From positions 146,089-210,088 of the forward strand of contig CAZIDP010000002.1 in the NCBI GenBank assembly GCA_964537975.1: a stretch of DNA of 64,000 nt, given 5' to 3'. Source of the DNA: SCBR16-9 sp964537975 (GTDB lineage Bacteria; Hydrogenedentota; Hydrogenedentia; Hydrogenedentales; SCBR16-9). The number at the start of each line of letters is the position of its first letter. The first letter of the stretch is position 1. The translations under genes and the position numbers were made by a program. The notes below the pieces were generated by a model. It made no database searches and was not told where the DNA came from. It saw only the letters and a list, made by a program, of their open reading frames with translations. Of the stretch, positions 52,752 to 62,917 are shown in pieces.

Positions 52752-53840
52752 TTAACTGTTATTCTGTTGAAATTCTCTCATGAAACTGCACAGTGTCTCT
52801 ACCCCTTCAACGGGCATTGCGTTATAGAGTGAAGCACGACACCCACCAACAGAACGATGCCCTTTAAGACCATCAAGTCCTGATGCTGTTGCTTCAGAAA
52901 TAAATTTTTTCTCAAGCTCTTCGTTGGGGAGTCGGAACGACACATTCATTAATGAACGGCTTTCTGGAAGTGAATGCCCACGGTAATAGCCATCACTCTG
53001 ATCGATTGCATCATAGAGCAATCCGACTTTCTTGCGGTTTATGGCTTCCATTTTATCCAGCCCACCGATGTCTTCCAGCAACCATTCTGTTACAAGGCTT
53101 ACCATGTAAATACCAAAAGTCGGCGGTGTGTTGTACAGGGAGTCATTTTCTGCCATCAACTTATAATCCAATAACGCTGGCAGGTTTTCCGGACTTCGCG
53201 CTATCATGTCGTCGCGAATAATAACTACTGCCATACCGGAAGGCCCGACATTCTTTTGGGCGCCGGCATATATCAGGCCATAAGGTGTGACATCAATTGG
53301 ACGAGAGAGAAAATCAGAAGAGGCATCACAGACAAGTGGCACATTTCCCGAAGCTGGTTCTTCAAAAAATTCGATTCCCTGTATGGTCTCATTTGAAGTA
53401 AAGTGCAGATAGGCAGCGTCTGGATTCAGCTCCAGTTCGTCACTTTTGGGCATACGATTATAGTTGTCGCTTTTGCCATTCCATACGGTATGCACTTCAC
53501 CAAATTTTTTGGCTTCACCAATAGCCTTGCCTGCCCATGAACCACAATTAATGTAATCTGCAGGTTTACCATTCATGAGATTCATCGGTACCATGGAAAA
53601 ATTCATGGTAGCACCACCAGGGGTAAACAAGACTTGATAGTTTTCTGGCAGATTCAACAAAGTACGGATATTGTTTTTAGCTTTCGCATGTACCGCATCA
53701 AAAGCTTTACATCGATGGCTTATTTCCATCACAGATGCGCCTGCGCCAGGCAGGCAAAGAAATTCGTCCTGTGCTTTTTCCATTGCCTTGAGGGGCAATG
53801 CAGCGGGACCGGCAGAAAAATTGATAACTCGTTGCTCCAC
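52752..53840 (-). CDS. serC: Phosphoserine aminotransferase
   Basis: SerC converts 3-phosphohydroxypyruvate to phosphoserine (serine and pyridoxal phosphate pathways). It has the PLP lysine K196 in AGAQKNVGPSGM, the N-terminal NFSAGPAALP, FTPGGATMNF, FTSNETIQGIEF and DASSDFLSRPID, and the C-terminal GLKGHRSVGGCRASLYNAM. Length 362 is typical. Start GTG 53840 with AAAGGAG. Monocistronic, closed by a hairpin. Confidence 0.96.
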   Translation of the reverse strand: MEQRVINFSAGPAALPLKAMEKAQDEFLCLPGAGASVMEISHRCKAFDAVHAKAKNNIRTLLNLPENYQVLFTPGGATMNFSMVPMNLMNGKPADYINCGSWAGKAIGEAKKFGEVHTVWNGKSDNYNRMPKSDELELNPDAAYLHFTSNETIQGIEFFEEPASGNVPLVCDASSDFLSRPIDVTPYGLIYAGAQKNVGPSGMAVVIIRDDMIARSPENLPALLDYKLMAENDSLYNTPPTFGIYMVSLVTEWLLEDIGGLDKMEAINRKKVGLLYDAIDQSDGYYRGHSLPESRSLMNVSFRLPNEELEKKFISEATASGLDGLKGHRSVGGCRASLYNAMPVEGVETLCSFMREFQQNNS

Positions 53841-54190
53841 GGCAAATTCTCCTTTAATAATAGAAAATAATGGTACTGCGTTGTAGCACTAAATTGTGGG
53901 GTATAAGTTGTATCCGCAAAGAAATCTTGAATTGAAACACCGGTAGCGTAGTTCTGTTAAATAAACATCACAAGGAAGGCCCCCGGAAATAGCAAATAAT
54001 CCTACCAGGAAGTATGCGCAGAATTTTATCACGCGCATAAACACAATGACCACCAATAATTCTATCAGGAATGCACCGGGCTATGCCAGTGTTGATATAT
54101 CAGGTACACACTTGAGAATGCATCTGGTATCCTGTATTATGAATAACTTGTATTTCAAATACATTAATACTAACTTTTTACATTTAAAGG
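53841..54190. other. Intergenic region between serC and the metal-efflux operon
   Basis: No gene or RNA supported. It must contain the divergent promoters of serC and the efflux operon. No clear metal-regulator operator palindrome of MerR or CopY type stands out, and no regulator gene is next to the operon. Confidence 0.4.
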
Positions 54191-54745
54191 TTGCATGTCA
54201 ACGCAGTGTCATTTATCACATCTAAAAATAAAACCTGTCGCATAATTGGCTTGTTGACGATATTCTCGTTCATCAACAACGCTGCTATGGCATTTATTGC
54301 ATCTTGCTTGTGTGGCGCATCATGCCTTGTTTCAAATCAAGTACCTCGTGAAGGTTTGACACCTAACCCATGCTGTATGCACACAACAACGCATGGAGAT
54401 ATTGATGATGAAAATCAATCTAACCAATCTTCTCACTGTCATAAACCTGATGCGCCTGTAGTACCTTCAAATTTTCCAGATTCAAGTAAATACGAGGTAG
54501 TTTCAGTTGCTAATGTGTCCTGGTGTAAATGTGATCATCAAAGCAGCCAGGTGTCTGACCAAGTTGTAATATGCACAAATCGTATTATCAATGAATTGAA
54601 ATATATCGCGCCGCATTGTATCCTGACATCTAGTTCAATTGACAAGATACTTGAAATATCTGCCAAACATTATTTTGACGATTATAGCCTCCATTCAGAT
54701 CACACCTGCCCTTCCATATATCAAATTTGCACACTTCTCAACTGA
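54191..54745 (+). CDS. Cys/His-rich exported protein leading the metal-efflux operon
   Basis: A 184-residue protein with a hydrophobic leader (CRIIGLLTIFSFINNAAMAFIA) and many potential metal ligands in the mature part: CLCGASC, NPCCMHTTTHGD, SSHCHKP, and WCKCDHQSSQ. I know no family for it. Its place directly before the adaptor, pump and channel suggests a periplasmic metal-binding helper. The start is uncertain: the frame opens with TTG 54191, where AAAGG is too close, and GTG 54206 is a second possibility. Confidence 0.6.
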   Translation: MHVNAVSFITSKNKTCRIIGLLTIFSFINNAAMAFIASCLCGASCLVSNQVPREGLTPNPCCMHTTTHGDIDDENQSNQSSHCHKPDAPVVPSNFPDSSKYEVVSVANVSWCKCDHQSSQVSDQVVICTNRIINELKYIAPHCILTSSSIDKILEISAKHYFDDYSLHSDHTCPSIYQICTLLN

Positions 54746-54902
54746 TTTTATTCACTCCCAAAAGCATCTCTTAATCACCTTTTGTGTTGTTGCATCATTT
54801 CAGCAGCATAAAAGGCTCATTACCTTGCGAAAATTTCCATGAACCTTTGAGAAATTACTTCATCGTGTTTTTGATCATGGAACTGACTGGGAGCTGATTG
54901 CC

Positions 54903-57272
54903 ATGGACGAACAGACCAACAATACAAAGAAATCACTTCTTACAAAATTTCCCATTCCTGGTTTCGGATGTACTTATCAGATTATTTTTCTCATCATTGT
55001 GTTTACCATCGGTATTGTCGTCGGTGGAAAATGGCATTCCGATCCTATGCACGACCATGATTCAGAAAACGGTTCGCAAGCTGAGCTGGATGATATCGAA
55101 GGGGATGTCATTTGGACCTGCTCCATGCACCCTCAAATACGTGCCGAAGAATTTGGGTTGTGTCCATTATGTAATATGGACCTGATTCCGGTATCAGATG
55201 ATGACGATGCCGATGCAGCAGCACGTCCACGATTGATTTCAATTAGCGATTCAGCACATCAGTTACTGAATATCCAGACTTCACCTGTCGAGCGACGCTT
55301 TGTCGAGACAGATATTCGCATGGTAGGCAAAGTCGCGATTGATGAAACCCGTTTGGCGAATATCAGTGCCTGGGTACCCGGACGTATAGACCGATTATAT
55401 GTGGACTTTACTGGAATTCAGGTTCGTGAAGGTGATCATATGGTGGCGCTGTACAGCCCGGACTTGCTGTCAGCGCAAGAAGAGCTTCGTGCATCGGCTC
55501 GTACACTTGAAACCTTACGCAGTGGTGCGCCTGATTCCCTGCGCCGAATAGCTGAGACCACATTGGATGCTGTTCGAGCCCGCCTGTACAGGTGGGGATT
55601 GACTGAAGAGCAGGTCAAGCAGGCAGAAACTGGCGAATGGCAGTCGGACCAAATCACCATTTATTCTCCTATTGGGGGCACAGTGATCCAGCGTGATGGC
55701 ACCGAGGGTATGTATGTGGATGTTGGAACCCCTATATATACCATTGCCGATCTTCGCCAGGTATGGGTTATGCTTGAAGCCTACGAATCAGACTTGCACT
55801 GGATACATTACGGCCAACCGGTTTCTTTTACGGCTGCAGCATTACCAGGTGAGTCTTTTGACGGCATTATTTCATTTATAGATCCCGTACTTAATCCTGA
55901 TACCCGGACAGTGCGGGTGCGGGTGAATGTTGCCAATGCTGATGGACGACTGAAGCCGGACATGTTTGTGCAAGGCTATATTCGCAGCCAAATTGCCACC
56001 GGTGGGCGAGTGGTACATCCTGAGCTGGCCGGTAAGTGGATTTCTCCAATGCATCCGGAAGTTGTCAAAGATGGTCCAGGGAACTGTACGGTCTGCGGCA
56101 TGCCTTTGGTACGGGCTGAAACTTTAGGGTATGTTCCTGCCAATATTACAGATGCCGACAAACCTCTGCTCATTCCCAAGTCTGCACCGCTGATAACAGG
56201 CAAGCGGGCATTGGTCTATGTTTCAATTCCAGACATGGAACGCCCAACTTTTGAAGGGCGTGAAATTATACTTGGACCGCGGGCAGGAGACTACTACCTG
56301 GTTGTGAGTGGCTTGGAACCAGGAGAGCGTGTGGTCACACACGGCACCTTTAAAATCGACAGCGCGCTTCAAGTACTGGCAAGGCCCAGTATGATGGCGC
56401 CAGATGCATTGTTGGATAAATGGGACGACGAACCACTGGATGGAATTGAATTTTCTATACGTGAAAAGATGGAGTGGTTGTTGGATGCTTCTTTACATCT
56501 GGCAGGGTTGGACATTGATTCAGAAGATGATCTTAATGATGCGGCTCAAAACATGATGCAGCATTTTAATAATATTGATCCATCTGTACTCCCCCCGGAA
56601 GCACAGGGGTATTGGTCAGAAATTGTTATGAAGCAACGCAACAATTCCATGGGGTTGCTTGCAGCAAGAACCATAACGGAACAAAAAGATTATCAGGCTG
56701 ATATCCGGCGACTCGCAGAAAAAATGGGGGCCATCTTCGGCCTGATTGACGCACCCTTACCCGATGCCCCGGAAACGCTCCAGGCTGATATTCGCAAGGT
56801 GTTTGATGCATACATAACCATACAACAAGCGTTGGCTGATGATGACTATAGCACAGCGCAAAATGCCATCCCTGCACTGGAATCTCAATTACACTCTATT
56901 GATTTGTCCGATATTTCTGGTGCCGATTTATCACAGTGGGAATCCTGGAGTGAAATAATGGTTTCGGCTATTGGGGAGATGGATGCGGCAGCAGACCTGG
57001 TTGCGATGCGAGTGCCTTTTGAACCTTTATCAGATACTTTGATTGAGGTCATCAGAAACTACGGTATAGGGCCAGGCGCTCCAGTCTATCTGGTTCATTG
57101 CCCTATGGCATTTGACTTCGAAGGTGCCGACTGGCTGCAAGATCATGATCGTGTTTTGAATCCATATTTTGGCGATGAAATGCTGATGTGTGGCACGGTG
57201 AATGATCGGTTGTATGCGGGGGAAGAGTCAGCATTGGATGATGACTCAGATGAGGTGCATGATCATGGATGA
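54903..57272 (+). CDS. cusB: Heavy-metal efflux RND adaptor (CusB-like) with three metal-binding modules
   Basis: Membrane-fusion protein of a Cus/Sil-type system, anchored by one helix (IIFLIIVFTIGIVVGGKW, about 27-44). The heavy-metal binding domain (71-96: WTCSMHPQI, CPLCNMDLIP) is followed by the beta-barrel/lipoyl/helical-hairpin core (about 105-370, PGRIDRLYVDFTG, QVREGDHMVALYSPDLLSAQ). A second such domain (379-405: ISPMHPEV, CTVCGMPL) is inserted in the membrane-proximal part. The tail from about 505 is a DUF3347-like module with VHCPMAFDFEGADWL and NPYFGDEMLMCG. GGGAG precedes ATG 54903. Overlaps the pump gene by 8 bases. Copper or silver is likely. Confidence 0.9.
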   Translation: MDEQTNNTKKSLLTKFPIPGFGCTYQIIFLIIVFTIGIVVGGKWHSDPMHDHDSENGSQAELDDIEGDVIWTCSMHPQIRAEEFGLCPLCNMDLIPVSDDDDADAAARPRLISISDSAHQLLNIQTSPVERRFVETDIRMVGKVAIDETRLANISAWVPGRIDRLYVDFTGIQVREGDHMVALYSPDLLSAQEELRASARTLETLRSGAPDSLRRIAETTLDAVRARLYRWGLTEEQVKQAETGEWQSDQITIYSPIGGTVIQRDGTEGMYVDVGTPIYTIADLRQVWVMLEAYESDLHWIHYGQPVSFTAAALPGESFDGIISFIDPVLNPDTRTVRVRVNVANADGRLKPDMFVQGYIRSQIATGGRVVHPELAGKWISPMHPEVVKDGPGNCTVCGMPLVRAETLGYVPANITDADKPLLIPKSAPLITGKRALVYVSIPDMERPTFEGREIILGPRAGDYYLVVSGLEPGERVVTHGTFKIDSALQVLARPSMMAPDALLDKWDDEPLDGIEFSIREKMEWLLDASLHLAGLDIDSEDDLNDAAQNMMQHFNNIDPSVLPPEAQGYWSEIVMKQRNNSMGLLAARTITEQKDYQADIRRLAEKMGAIFGLIDAPLPDAPETLQADIRKVFDAYITIQQALADDDYSTAQNAIPALESQLHSIDLSDISGADLSQWESWSEIMVSAIGEMDAAADLVAMRVPFEPLSDTLIEVIRNYGIGPGAPVYLVHCPMAFDFEGADWLQDHDRVLNPYFGDEMLMCGTVNDRLYAGEESALDDDSDEVHDHG

Positions 57273-60200
57273 TAAAGCAAACTCTATATACAAAGAAACG
57301 CCCAAAGGGATAATCGATCATCTCATCTGGTTTTGTTTGAACAATCAACTGGTTGTCATTTTAATAGCATTGATATTGGTGGGTGCTGGTATCATGACCG
57401 CGCCATTTGCCTGGAACTTGTGGGACCTGCCTCGCGCTCCAATAGCTGTTGATGCCATACCGGATATCGGTGAAAATCAGCAGATAGTTTTTACGGAATG
57501 GCCGGGACGTTCACCACAAGACATGGAAGACCAGGTGACCTACCCGCTCACTGTGGCATTGTTGGGCATTCCCGGTGTTAACAATGTACGTTCTTTTTCT
57601 ATGTTTGGATTCTCCTCCATTTACGTGATATTTGATGAGGACATCGAGTTCTATTGGTCGCGTGCTCGTATTATCGAAAAGTTGAACAGCCTACCCCAAG
57701 GCGCGTTGCCCGATGGGGTGCAGCCTTCGTTGGGACCAGATGCTACTGCGCTTGGCCAGGTCTACTGGTATACGCTTGAAGGAATGGACCCGGACGGCAA
57801 CCCGGCTGGTGGATGGGACTTACATGAGCTCCGAAGTATTCAGGACTGGTATGTACGTTATGGATTGCTTGCCGCAGAAGGTGTGAGTGAAGTAGCGTCT
57901 GTCGGCGGCTATGTACTGGAATATCAGGTTGATATCAACCAGGATGCCATGCGTGCCCATAACATCATGTTGATGGATGTGTTTGATGCCGTCCGCAATT
58001 CCAACATTGATGTGGGAGCTCGGGAACTGGAGCTGAACCAGGTGGAGTATCTCATCAGAGGCAGAGGCTTCATCGAAAGTATCGAAGATATCGAAGAAAC
58101 GGCTATACGGACAGTAAATAATGTACCCATCCGTATACGCGATATCGCAAATATTACGCTTGGGCCGGCAATGCGGCGTGGCGTACTAGACAAAGAAGGC
58201 GCGGAGGCGGTGGGGGGTGTCGTGGTTGTGCGTTATGGCGCAAATCCGCTGTCAGCTATAGACAACACGAAAGCGAAAATTGCTGAGCTTGCCCCGGGCT
58301 TACCTTCGAAAGCTGTCGTTGATTATAGTAAAACGGACAGTGAATCGGTGCGAGAATTTGCTGAAACACTGGGCTTTGTTGCATATCATGGCCCCGATCT
58401 TGATCAGGAAGCCTGGCTGAGCTGGTTACGAAGTGTTTCGCGGGAGGAATGGCCGGAATGGATAACGATCAGCCAGGTCACCATTGTACCTTTCTACGAT
58501 CGCACCGGATTGATTTATGAGACACTCGGCACGTTGCAAGAAGCCTTAATATTGCAAATCCTCGTAACTATAATTGTCGTCGTAATAATGGTGCGACATC
58601 TGCGAAGCTCAATTCTTATCAGTGGCATATTGCCCATGGCAGTTTTGTTGTGTTTTCTGACCATGAAACAGTTGGGTGTTGACGCAAATATTGTTGCTCT
58701 GTCTGGCATTGCCATAGCAATTGGCACCATGGTGGACATGGGAATCATCTTGTGTGAAAACATACTTAAACACCTCGATGAATCCGACAAAAATGTTCCA
58801 AGACTGAACGTTGTTTATCGCGCTGCGAGTGAGGTAGGAAGTGCGGTGCTGACTGCTGTGGCAACCACGGTTATCAGTTTTCTCCCAGTGTTTACCATGA
58901 CTGGTGCCGAGGGAAAATTGTTTAAACCATTGGCCTTCACCAAGACCTTTGCACTGATTGCTTCCGTATTATTGGCCTTGACACTGTTGCCCATCTTGGC
59001 CCACTTGATATTGGCCCGTAAGCCTGGAACACCTTTGTTGAAGTATATTGGTTTGATTGTATTGTCTGTTGCGGGCTTGATACTCGGTTACCTCTACTTT
59101 TGGTGGATAGGCGTTATCGTAATTGCTGTGGCTGCCTTTCATGCATTCGGGGAGCGACTGCCTGAAGTACTCCGTGGGAGCGGCGTATGGGTATTAAATG
59201 GGGGTGTTGCTTTACTGGTCAGCTTACTACTCAGTTATCTATGGGCACCACTTGGGGTGGAAAAAGGGCAGGTCGCAAATTTTATATTTGTCAGCCTTCT
59301 GATAGGTTGCCTGTTGCTCTTTTTCAATGCTTTATTATGGGCTTATCCTCATATATTGCGCTGGTGTTTACGCCATAAACTCCTGTATATGTCCTTGCCA
59401 ACAATCATACTAGTCTTTGGTATGTGTACCTGGCTTGGATTTGGAAATATTTTCGGCTTCATGCCCGAAGTAATTCGAAAAACCCAGATTTATACTACAT
59501 TGCATCACCAGTTTCCAGGTCTGGGCCGCGAGTTCATGCCGCCACTTGATGAAGGTTCCTACCTTTACATGCCAACTACGATGCCGCACGCATCTATTGG
59601 TGCCGCGATAGAAATGTTGCAGGAGCAAGACCTGCAGATTGCTGCTATACCCGAAGTAGAATCGGTAGTAGGCAAAATTGGCAGGGTGGAAAGCCCGCTG
59701 GACCCGGCACCCCTGAGCATGGTAGAGACTGTTATAAATTACAAACCAGAATACACTGTCGATGAAAATGGGTATCGTCTGTACTTTGCTTATGATCGAA
59801 GTACAGGTCAATTTCTACGCGATGACAATGATGAATTAATCCCAGATTCAAGGGGAATGCCCTATCGCCAATGGCGAGACGAGATACGCAAGCCCGATGA
59901 TATTTGGGATGAAATCGTTGCAGCAGCTCAGTATCCCGGTGCTACCAGTGCTCCCCGATTACAACCGATTGCTGCGCGTGTGGTCATGTTGCAAAGTGGA
60001 ATGCGCGCCCCGATGGGTGTAAAAGTGCGCGGTCCCAACCTGGAGACCATAGAGCAGGTAGGGCTCGAGGTTGAGCAATTACTGAAGCAAGTACCTGGCG
60101 TACAGAAATCTGCGGTATTCGCTGATCGTATTGTTGGTAAACCATACCTGGAAATAGACATTGATCGGCAGGCCATTGCGCGATATGGGATAAGTATCCG

Positions 60201-61236
60201 CGAGGTTCAGGATGTACTGGAAATGGCCGTCGGGGGTGAGGCGCTTACAACAACTGTCGAAGGACGCGAAAGATATCCTGTCCGGGTGCGATTCATGCGG
60301 GAGATGAGAGACAGCATTGAAGACCTTGGTCGTATCATCATACCCACCAAGGAGGGCACCCAAATTCCACTGGAGCATCTGGCAGATATTCGTTATGTGC
60401 GTGGTCCGGAAATGATCAAAAGTGAAGATACTTTCCTGGTAGGGTATGTGCTGTTCGACAAACTCGCAGACTATGCGGAAATCGACGTTGTACAAAACTG
60501 TATAGACTACCTGGACGAAATGCTGGCAACCGGGCAATGGAACCTGCCACCAGGTGTCAGCTATACATTCGCTGGTAATTATGAAAACCAGATTCGGGCA
60601 CAACGCACCTTATCTATTGTTCTGCCCGCGGCCTTGATGATTATCTTTGTAATCCTATACATGCAGTTTAAGTCTGTGTTGACAACTGGCCTCGTTTTCG
60701 CAGGCATTATTGTTGCCTGGTCTGGTGGATTCTCATTGCTTTGGTTTTACGCCCAACCATGGTTCATGGATATCAATATTGGCGATGTGAACCTGCGTGA
60801 TCTGTTTCAGATTTCACCAATAAACCTGAGCGTGGCTGTTTGGGTTGGCTTCCTGGCGCTCTTTGGCATAGCAACAGACGACGGTGTTGTAATTGCAACC
60901 TACCTGAAACAAAGCTTTGCTGCGCATCGAACTAAAACAGTTAATGAAATCCGGGAAGCCGTTGTGATCGCTGGCATGCGGCGGGTCAGACCCTGCCTGA
61001 TGACATCAGCCACTACAATTCTTGCGCTTGTGCCGGTGCTTACTTCCACTGGTCGCGGTTCAGACATCATGGTGCCGATGGCTATCCCTTCTGTGGGGGG
61101 CATGATGATCGTGCTGCTCACTTTGTTTATGGTGCCGGTACTGTTCAGTTGGATCGAAGAAAGCAAACTCAAAGCACAGTATGTGGTGGAGCAGGTTGGT
61201 GAGGCGCTAACCGCAGAAAACACTGAAGGTAAGTGA
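57265..61236 (+). CDS. cusA: Heavy-metal efflux RND pump (CusA-like) with extra membrane and periplasmic inserts
   Basis: Inner-membrane proton-driven pump of the HME-RND family, exporting Cu/Ag or a related metal through the adaptor and channel. ATG 57265 overlaps the adaptor stop (ATGGATGA). Conserved blocks: DAIPDIGENQQIVFTEWPGR, GIAIAIGTMVDMGIILCENI in TM4 with the proton-relay Asp, GLGREFMPPLDEGSYLYMPT, GKIGRVESPLDPAPLSMVET, and the TM10-12 end. Length 1323, about 270 more than CusA of E. coli: about 50 residues between VVDYSKTDSE and VTIVPFYDRTG, and about 120 residues with roughly four added hydrophobic segments after ARKPG (near 590-710). The E. coli K984 site (RPKAMT) reads RPCLMT. 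Confidence 0.9.
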   Translation: MDDKANSIYKETPKGIIDHLIWFCLNNQLVVILIALILVGAGIMTAPFAWNLWDLPRAPIAVDAIPDIGENQQIVFTEWPGRSPQDMEDQVTYPLTVALLGIPGVNNVRSFSMFGFSSIYVIFDEDIEFYWSRARIIEKLNSLPQGALPDGVQPSLGPDATALGQVYWYTLEGMDPDGNPAGGWDLHELRSIQDWYVRYGLLAAEGVSEVASVGGYVLEYQVDINQDAMRAHNIMLMDVFDAVRNSNIDVGARELELNQVEYLIRGRGFIESIEDIEETAIRTVNNVPIRIRDIANITLGPAMRRGVLDKEGAEAVGGVVVVRYGANPLSAIDNTKAKIAELAPGLPSKAVVDYSKTDSESVREFAETLGFVAYHGPDLDQEAWLSWLRSVSREEWPEWITISQVTIVPFYDRTGLIYETLGTLQEALILQILVTIIVVVIMVRHLRSSILISGILPMAVLLCFLTMKQLGVDANIVALSGIAIAIGTMVDMGIILCENILKHLDESDKNVPRLNVVYRAASEVGSAVLTAVATTVISFLPVFTMTGAEGKLFKPLAFTKTFALIASVLLALTLLPILAHLILARKPGTPLLKYIGLIVLSVAGLILGYLYFWWIGVIVIAVAAFHAFGERLPEVLRGSGVWVLNGGVALLVSLLLSYLWAPLGVEKGQVANFIFVSLLIGCLLLFFNALLWAYPHILRWCLRHKLLYMSLPTIILVFGMCTWLGFGNIFGFMPEVIRKTQIYTTLHHQFPGLGREFMPPLDEGSYLYMPTTMPHASIGAAIEMLQEQDLQIAAIPEVESVVGKIGRVESPLDPAPLSMVETVINYKPEYTVDENGYRLYFAYDRSTGQFLRDDNDELIPDSRGMPYRQWRDEIRKPDDIWDEIVAAAQYPGATSAPRLQPIAARVVMLQSGMRAPMGVKVRGPNLETIEQVGLEVEQLLKQVPGVQKSAVFADRIVGKPYLEIDIDRQAIARYGISIREVQDVLEMAVGGEALTTTVEGRERYPVRVRFMREMRDSIEDLGRIIIPTKEGTQIPLEHLADIRYVRGPEMIKSEDTFLVGYVLFDKLADYAEIDVVQNCIDYLDEMLATGQWNLPPGVSYTFAGNYENQIRAQRTLSIVLPAALMIIFVILYMQFKSVLTTGLVFAGIIVAWSGGFSLLWFYAQPWFMDINIGDVNLRDLFQISPINLSVAVWVGFLALFGIATDDGVVIATYLKQSFAAHRTKTVNEIREAVVIAGMRRVRPCLMTSATTILALVPVLTSTGRGSDIMVPMAIPSVGGMMIVLLTLFMVPVLFSWIEESKLKAQYVVEQVGEALTAENTEGK

Positions 61237-61238
61237 AC

Positions 61239-62834
61239 ATGAAAATATATTCAACAAAATCCGTTGTGTGTATGGTGATTTTTGCGCTGAATTCTGTAAG
61301 TGTTTATTCAGAAACGATTGCTGAAGATGCTGAAATCATCGTATTGGAAACATCAAGAACCAATGATGATATAGACCTTGCGGATGATCTTACTGCAGAC
61401 GACGTACTAGGTGAAGTTGGCGAACTACCATTCAGAACACCTCTGTTACTGGAAGACACCGATACAGGGAATTTTTTTGAAGGTAACGGTGAACTCCAGG
61501 CATACCTTGTCGAGGCGGCAGATAATCATCCTGCTTTGAGAATGTGGCATGCATCATGGCATGCCGCTCTGGCGCGCATACCCCAAGTAACATCACTTGA
61601 GGACCCCATGTTTTCCTACACTCAGTTTCTGCGCTCAGATATGAATAAGTTCAGTCTCATGCTGGGACAGCAGTTCCCGTGGTTTGGTACCCTGGCGCTG
61701 CGTGGTGAGCAGGTGGCAGCAGAAGCAGAAGTGTTGCGCTTACAAATGTTCGCAGCACGTAATGAGATATTCTGGCAAGTAAAAGATTCTTATTATCAAC
61801 TTGCCTATCTGGCAGACCAACTGGCAGTGGTTGAAGCTCAAATTGAGCTGATTAATTATACCGAAGAGGTAATACGAGTGCGGTATGGCTTGGGCATTGC
61901 AATGCAGGATGAATTACTGCGTATTCAGATGGAACAGTCGCGTGCATTAGATATGCGCCAGGAAATTCTGCAACGGAAGGCCCCTGTTTCTGCTTCATTG
62001 AATGAAGTGCTGGGCAGACCCCTGCATGACGATATCCCCTGGCCAGTACCCTCTGTTTCCCCCCCGAAGTCTCCGGAACCGGCTGCATTAACAGCTTTGA
62101 TAAGCGAACGTAATCCGCTGATTTTAGCGCGAGTGTCTATGCGGCAGGAGCGAGAAAAGGGAGTTGCATTGGCACAACGCAAAGCGTATCCAAATATAAC
62201 CATCCAAATGGAGTATATGGTCGGACGCAATGAAGGGCGTATGTGGGGAGACCCCTGGATGCCGGGACGTGTCATGGCGTATCGTGGTATTGCAAGCACA
62301 GCTATGGGTACCATGCCTTTTAACCCAATTGACAGCGCCCTGAACTTGTATGATGCATTTTATCAGGAACCGATGGGCCGGAACAGGGATGAGTTTGCGG
62401 TATCGCTGTCGGTGAATGTACCTGTTTGGCGTAAACGCATTCGAGGTGAGGTGGAAGAGGCCCGGCATCGTGTTCGGGCGGTAGAATATGAACAGCACGC
62501 ACTGGCCCGTGAAATTGAGCGTGAAGCACACATGATGTTATTCGAAATGGAAGACGCTAAACGCAGGTTGGCTTTGTATCAAGATGATCTTGTTCCCAAA
62601 GCACAACAAACCTTTGAAAGCCTGCTGAGTGCCTATGCAGGTGGAGGGTATTGGGGTGGTTTTGTCGATGTGCTGGACAGTATTAACCGGTTGCTGGATT
62701 TCGAGCTGGAACAAGTGCGTGCGTCTCGAGACTGGTATCTGGCTGCGACACGTCTGGAATACCTGCTTGCGGGCCCCTGGGATGAAACGATTGAGGAACC
62801 GGATGATATTGAAGTGCCAGCCACTGATTTTTGA
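61239..62834 (+). CDS. cusC: Outer-membrane efflux channel (CusC/TolC type)
   Basis: TolC-family channel completing the tripartite metal pump. Signal peptide at about 1-25. After an acidic N-terminal linker (DADEI-type stretch to about 80), two long coiled-coil repeats follow (ALARIPQVTSLEDPMFSYT, RNEIFWQVKDSYYQLAYLADQ, MEQSRALDMRQEI; second repeat EVEEARHRVRAVEYEQHALARE). ATG 61239 is preceded by GAAGGT at a good distance; GTG 61233 would be too close. The pump stop lies 2 bases before this ATG, so the genes are coupled. Confidence 0.9.
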   Translation: MKIYSTKSVVCMVIFALNSVSVYSETIAEDAEIIVLETSRTNDDIDLADDLTADDVLGEVGELPFRTPLLLEDTDTGNFFEGNGELQAYLVEAADNHPALRMWHASWHAALARIPQVTSLEDPMFSYTQFLRSDMNKFSLMLGQQFPWFGTLALRGEQVAAEAEVLRLQMFAARNEIFWQVKDSYYQLAYLADQLAVVEAQIELINYTEEVIRVRYGLGIAMQDELLRIQMEQSRALDMRQEILQRKAPVSASLNEVLGRPLHDDIPWPVPSVSPPKSPEPAALTALISERNPLILARVSMRQEREKGVALAQRKAYPNITIQMEYMVGRNEGRMWGDPWMPGRVMAYRGIASTAMGTMPFNPIDSALNLYDAFYQEPMGRNRDEFAVSLSVNVPVWRKRIRGEVEEARHRVRAVEYEQHALAREIEREAHMMLFEMEDAKRRLALYQDDLVPKAQQTFESLLSAYAGGGYWGGFVDVLDSINRLLDFELEQVRASRDWYLAATRLEYLLAGPWDETIEEPDDIEVPATDF

Positions 62835-62917
62835 TAAAGAAGTATGTCTATTTATTTTTTTGATGCCTTCATTGTCTATTGTGGTATATGCGCGGTTGCC
62901 ATGAATGATTGATGTGT

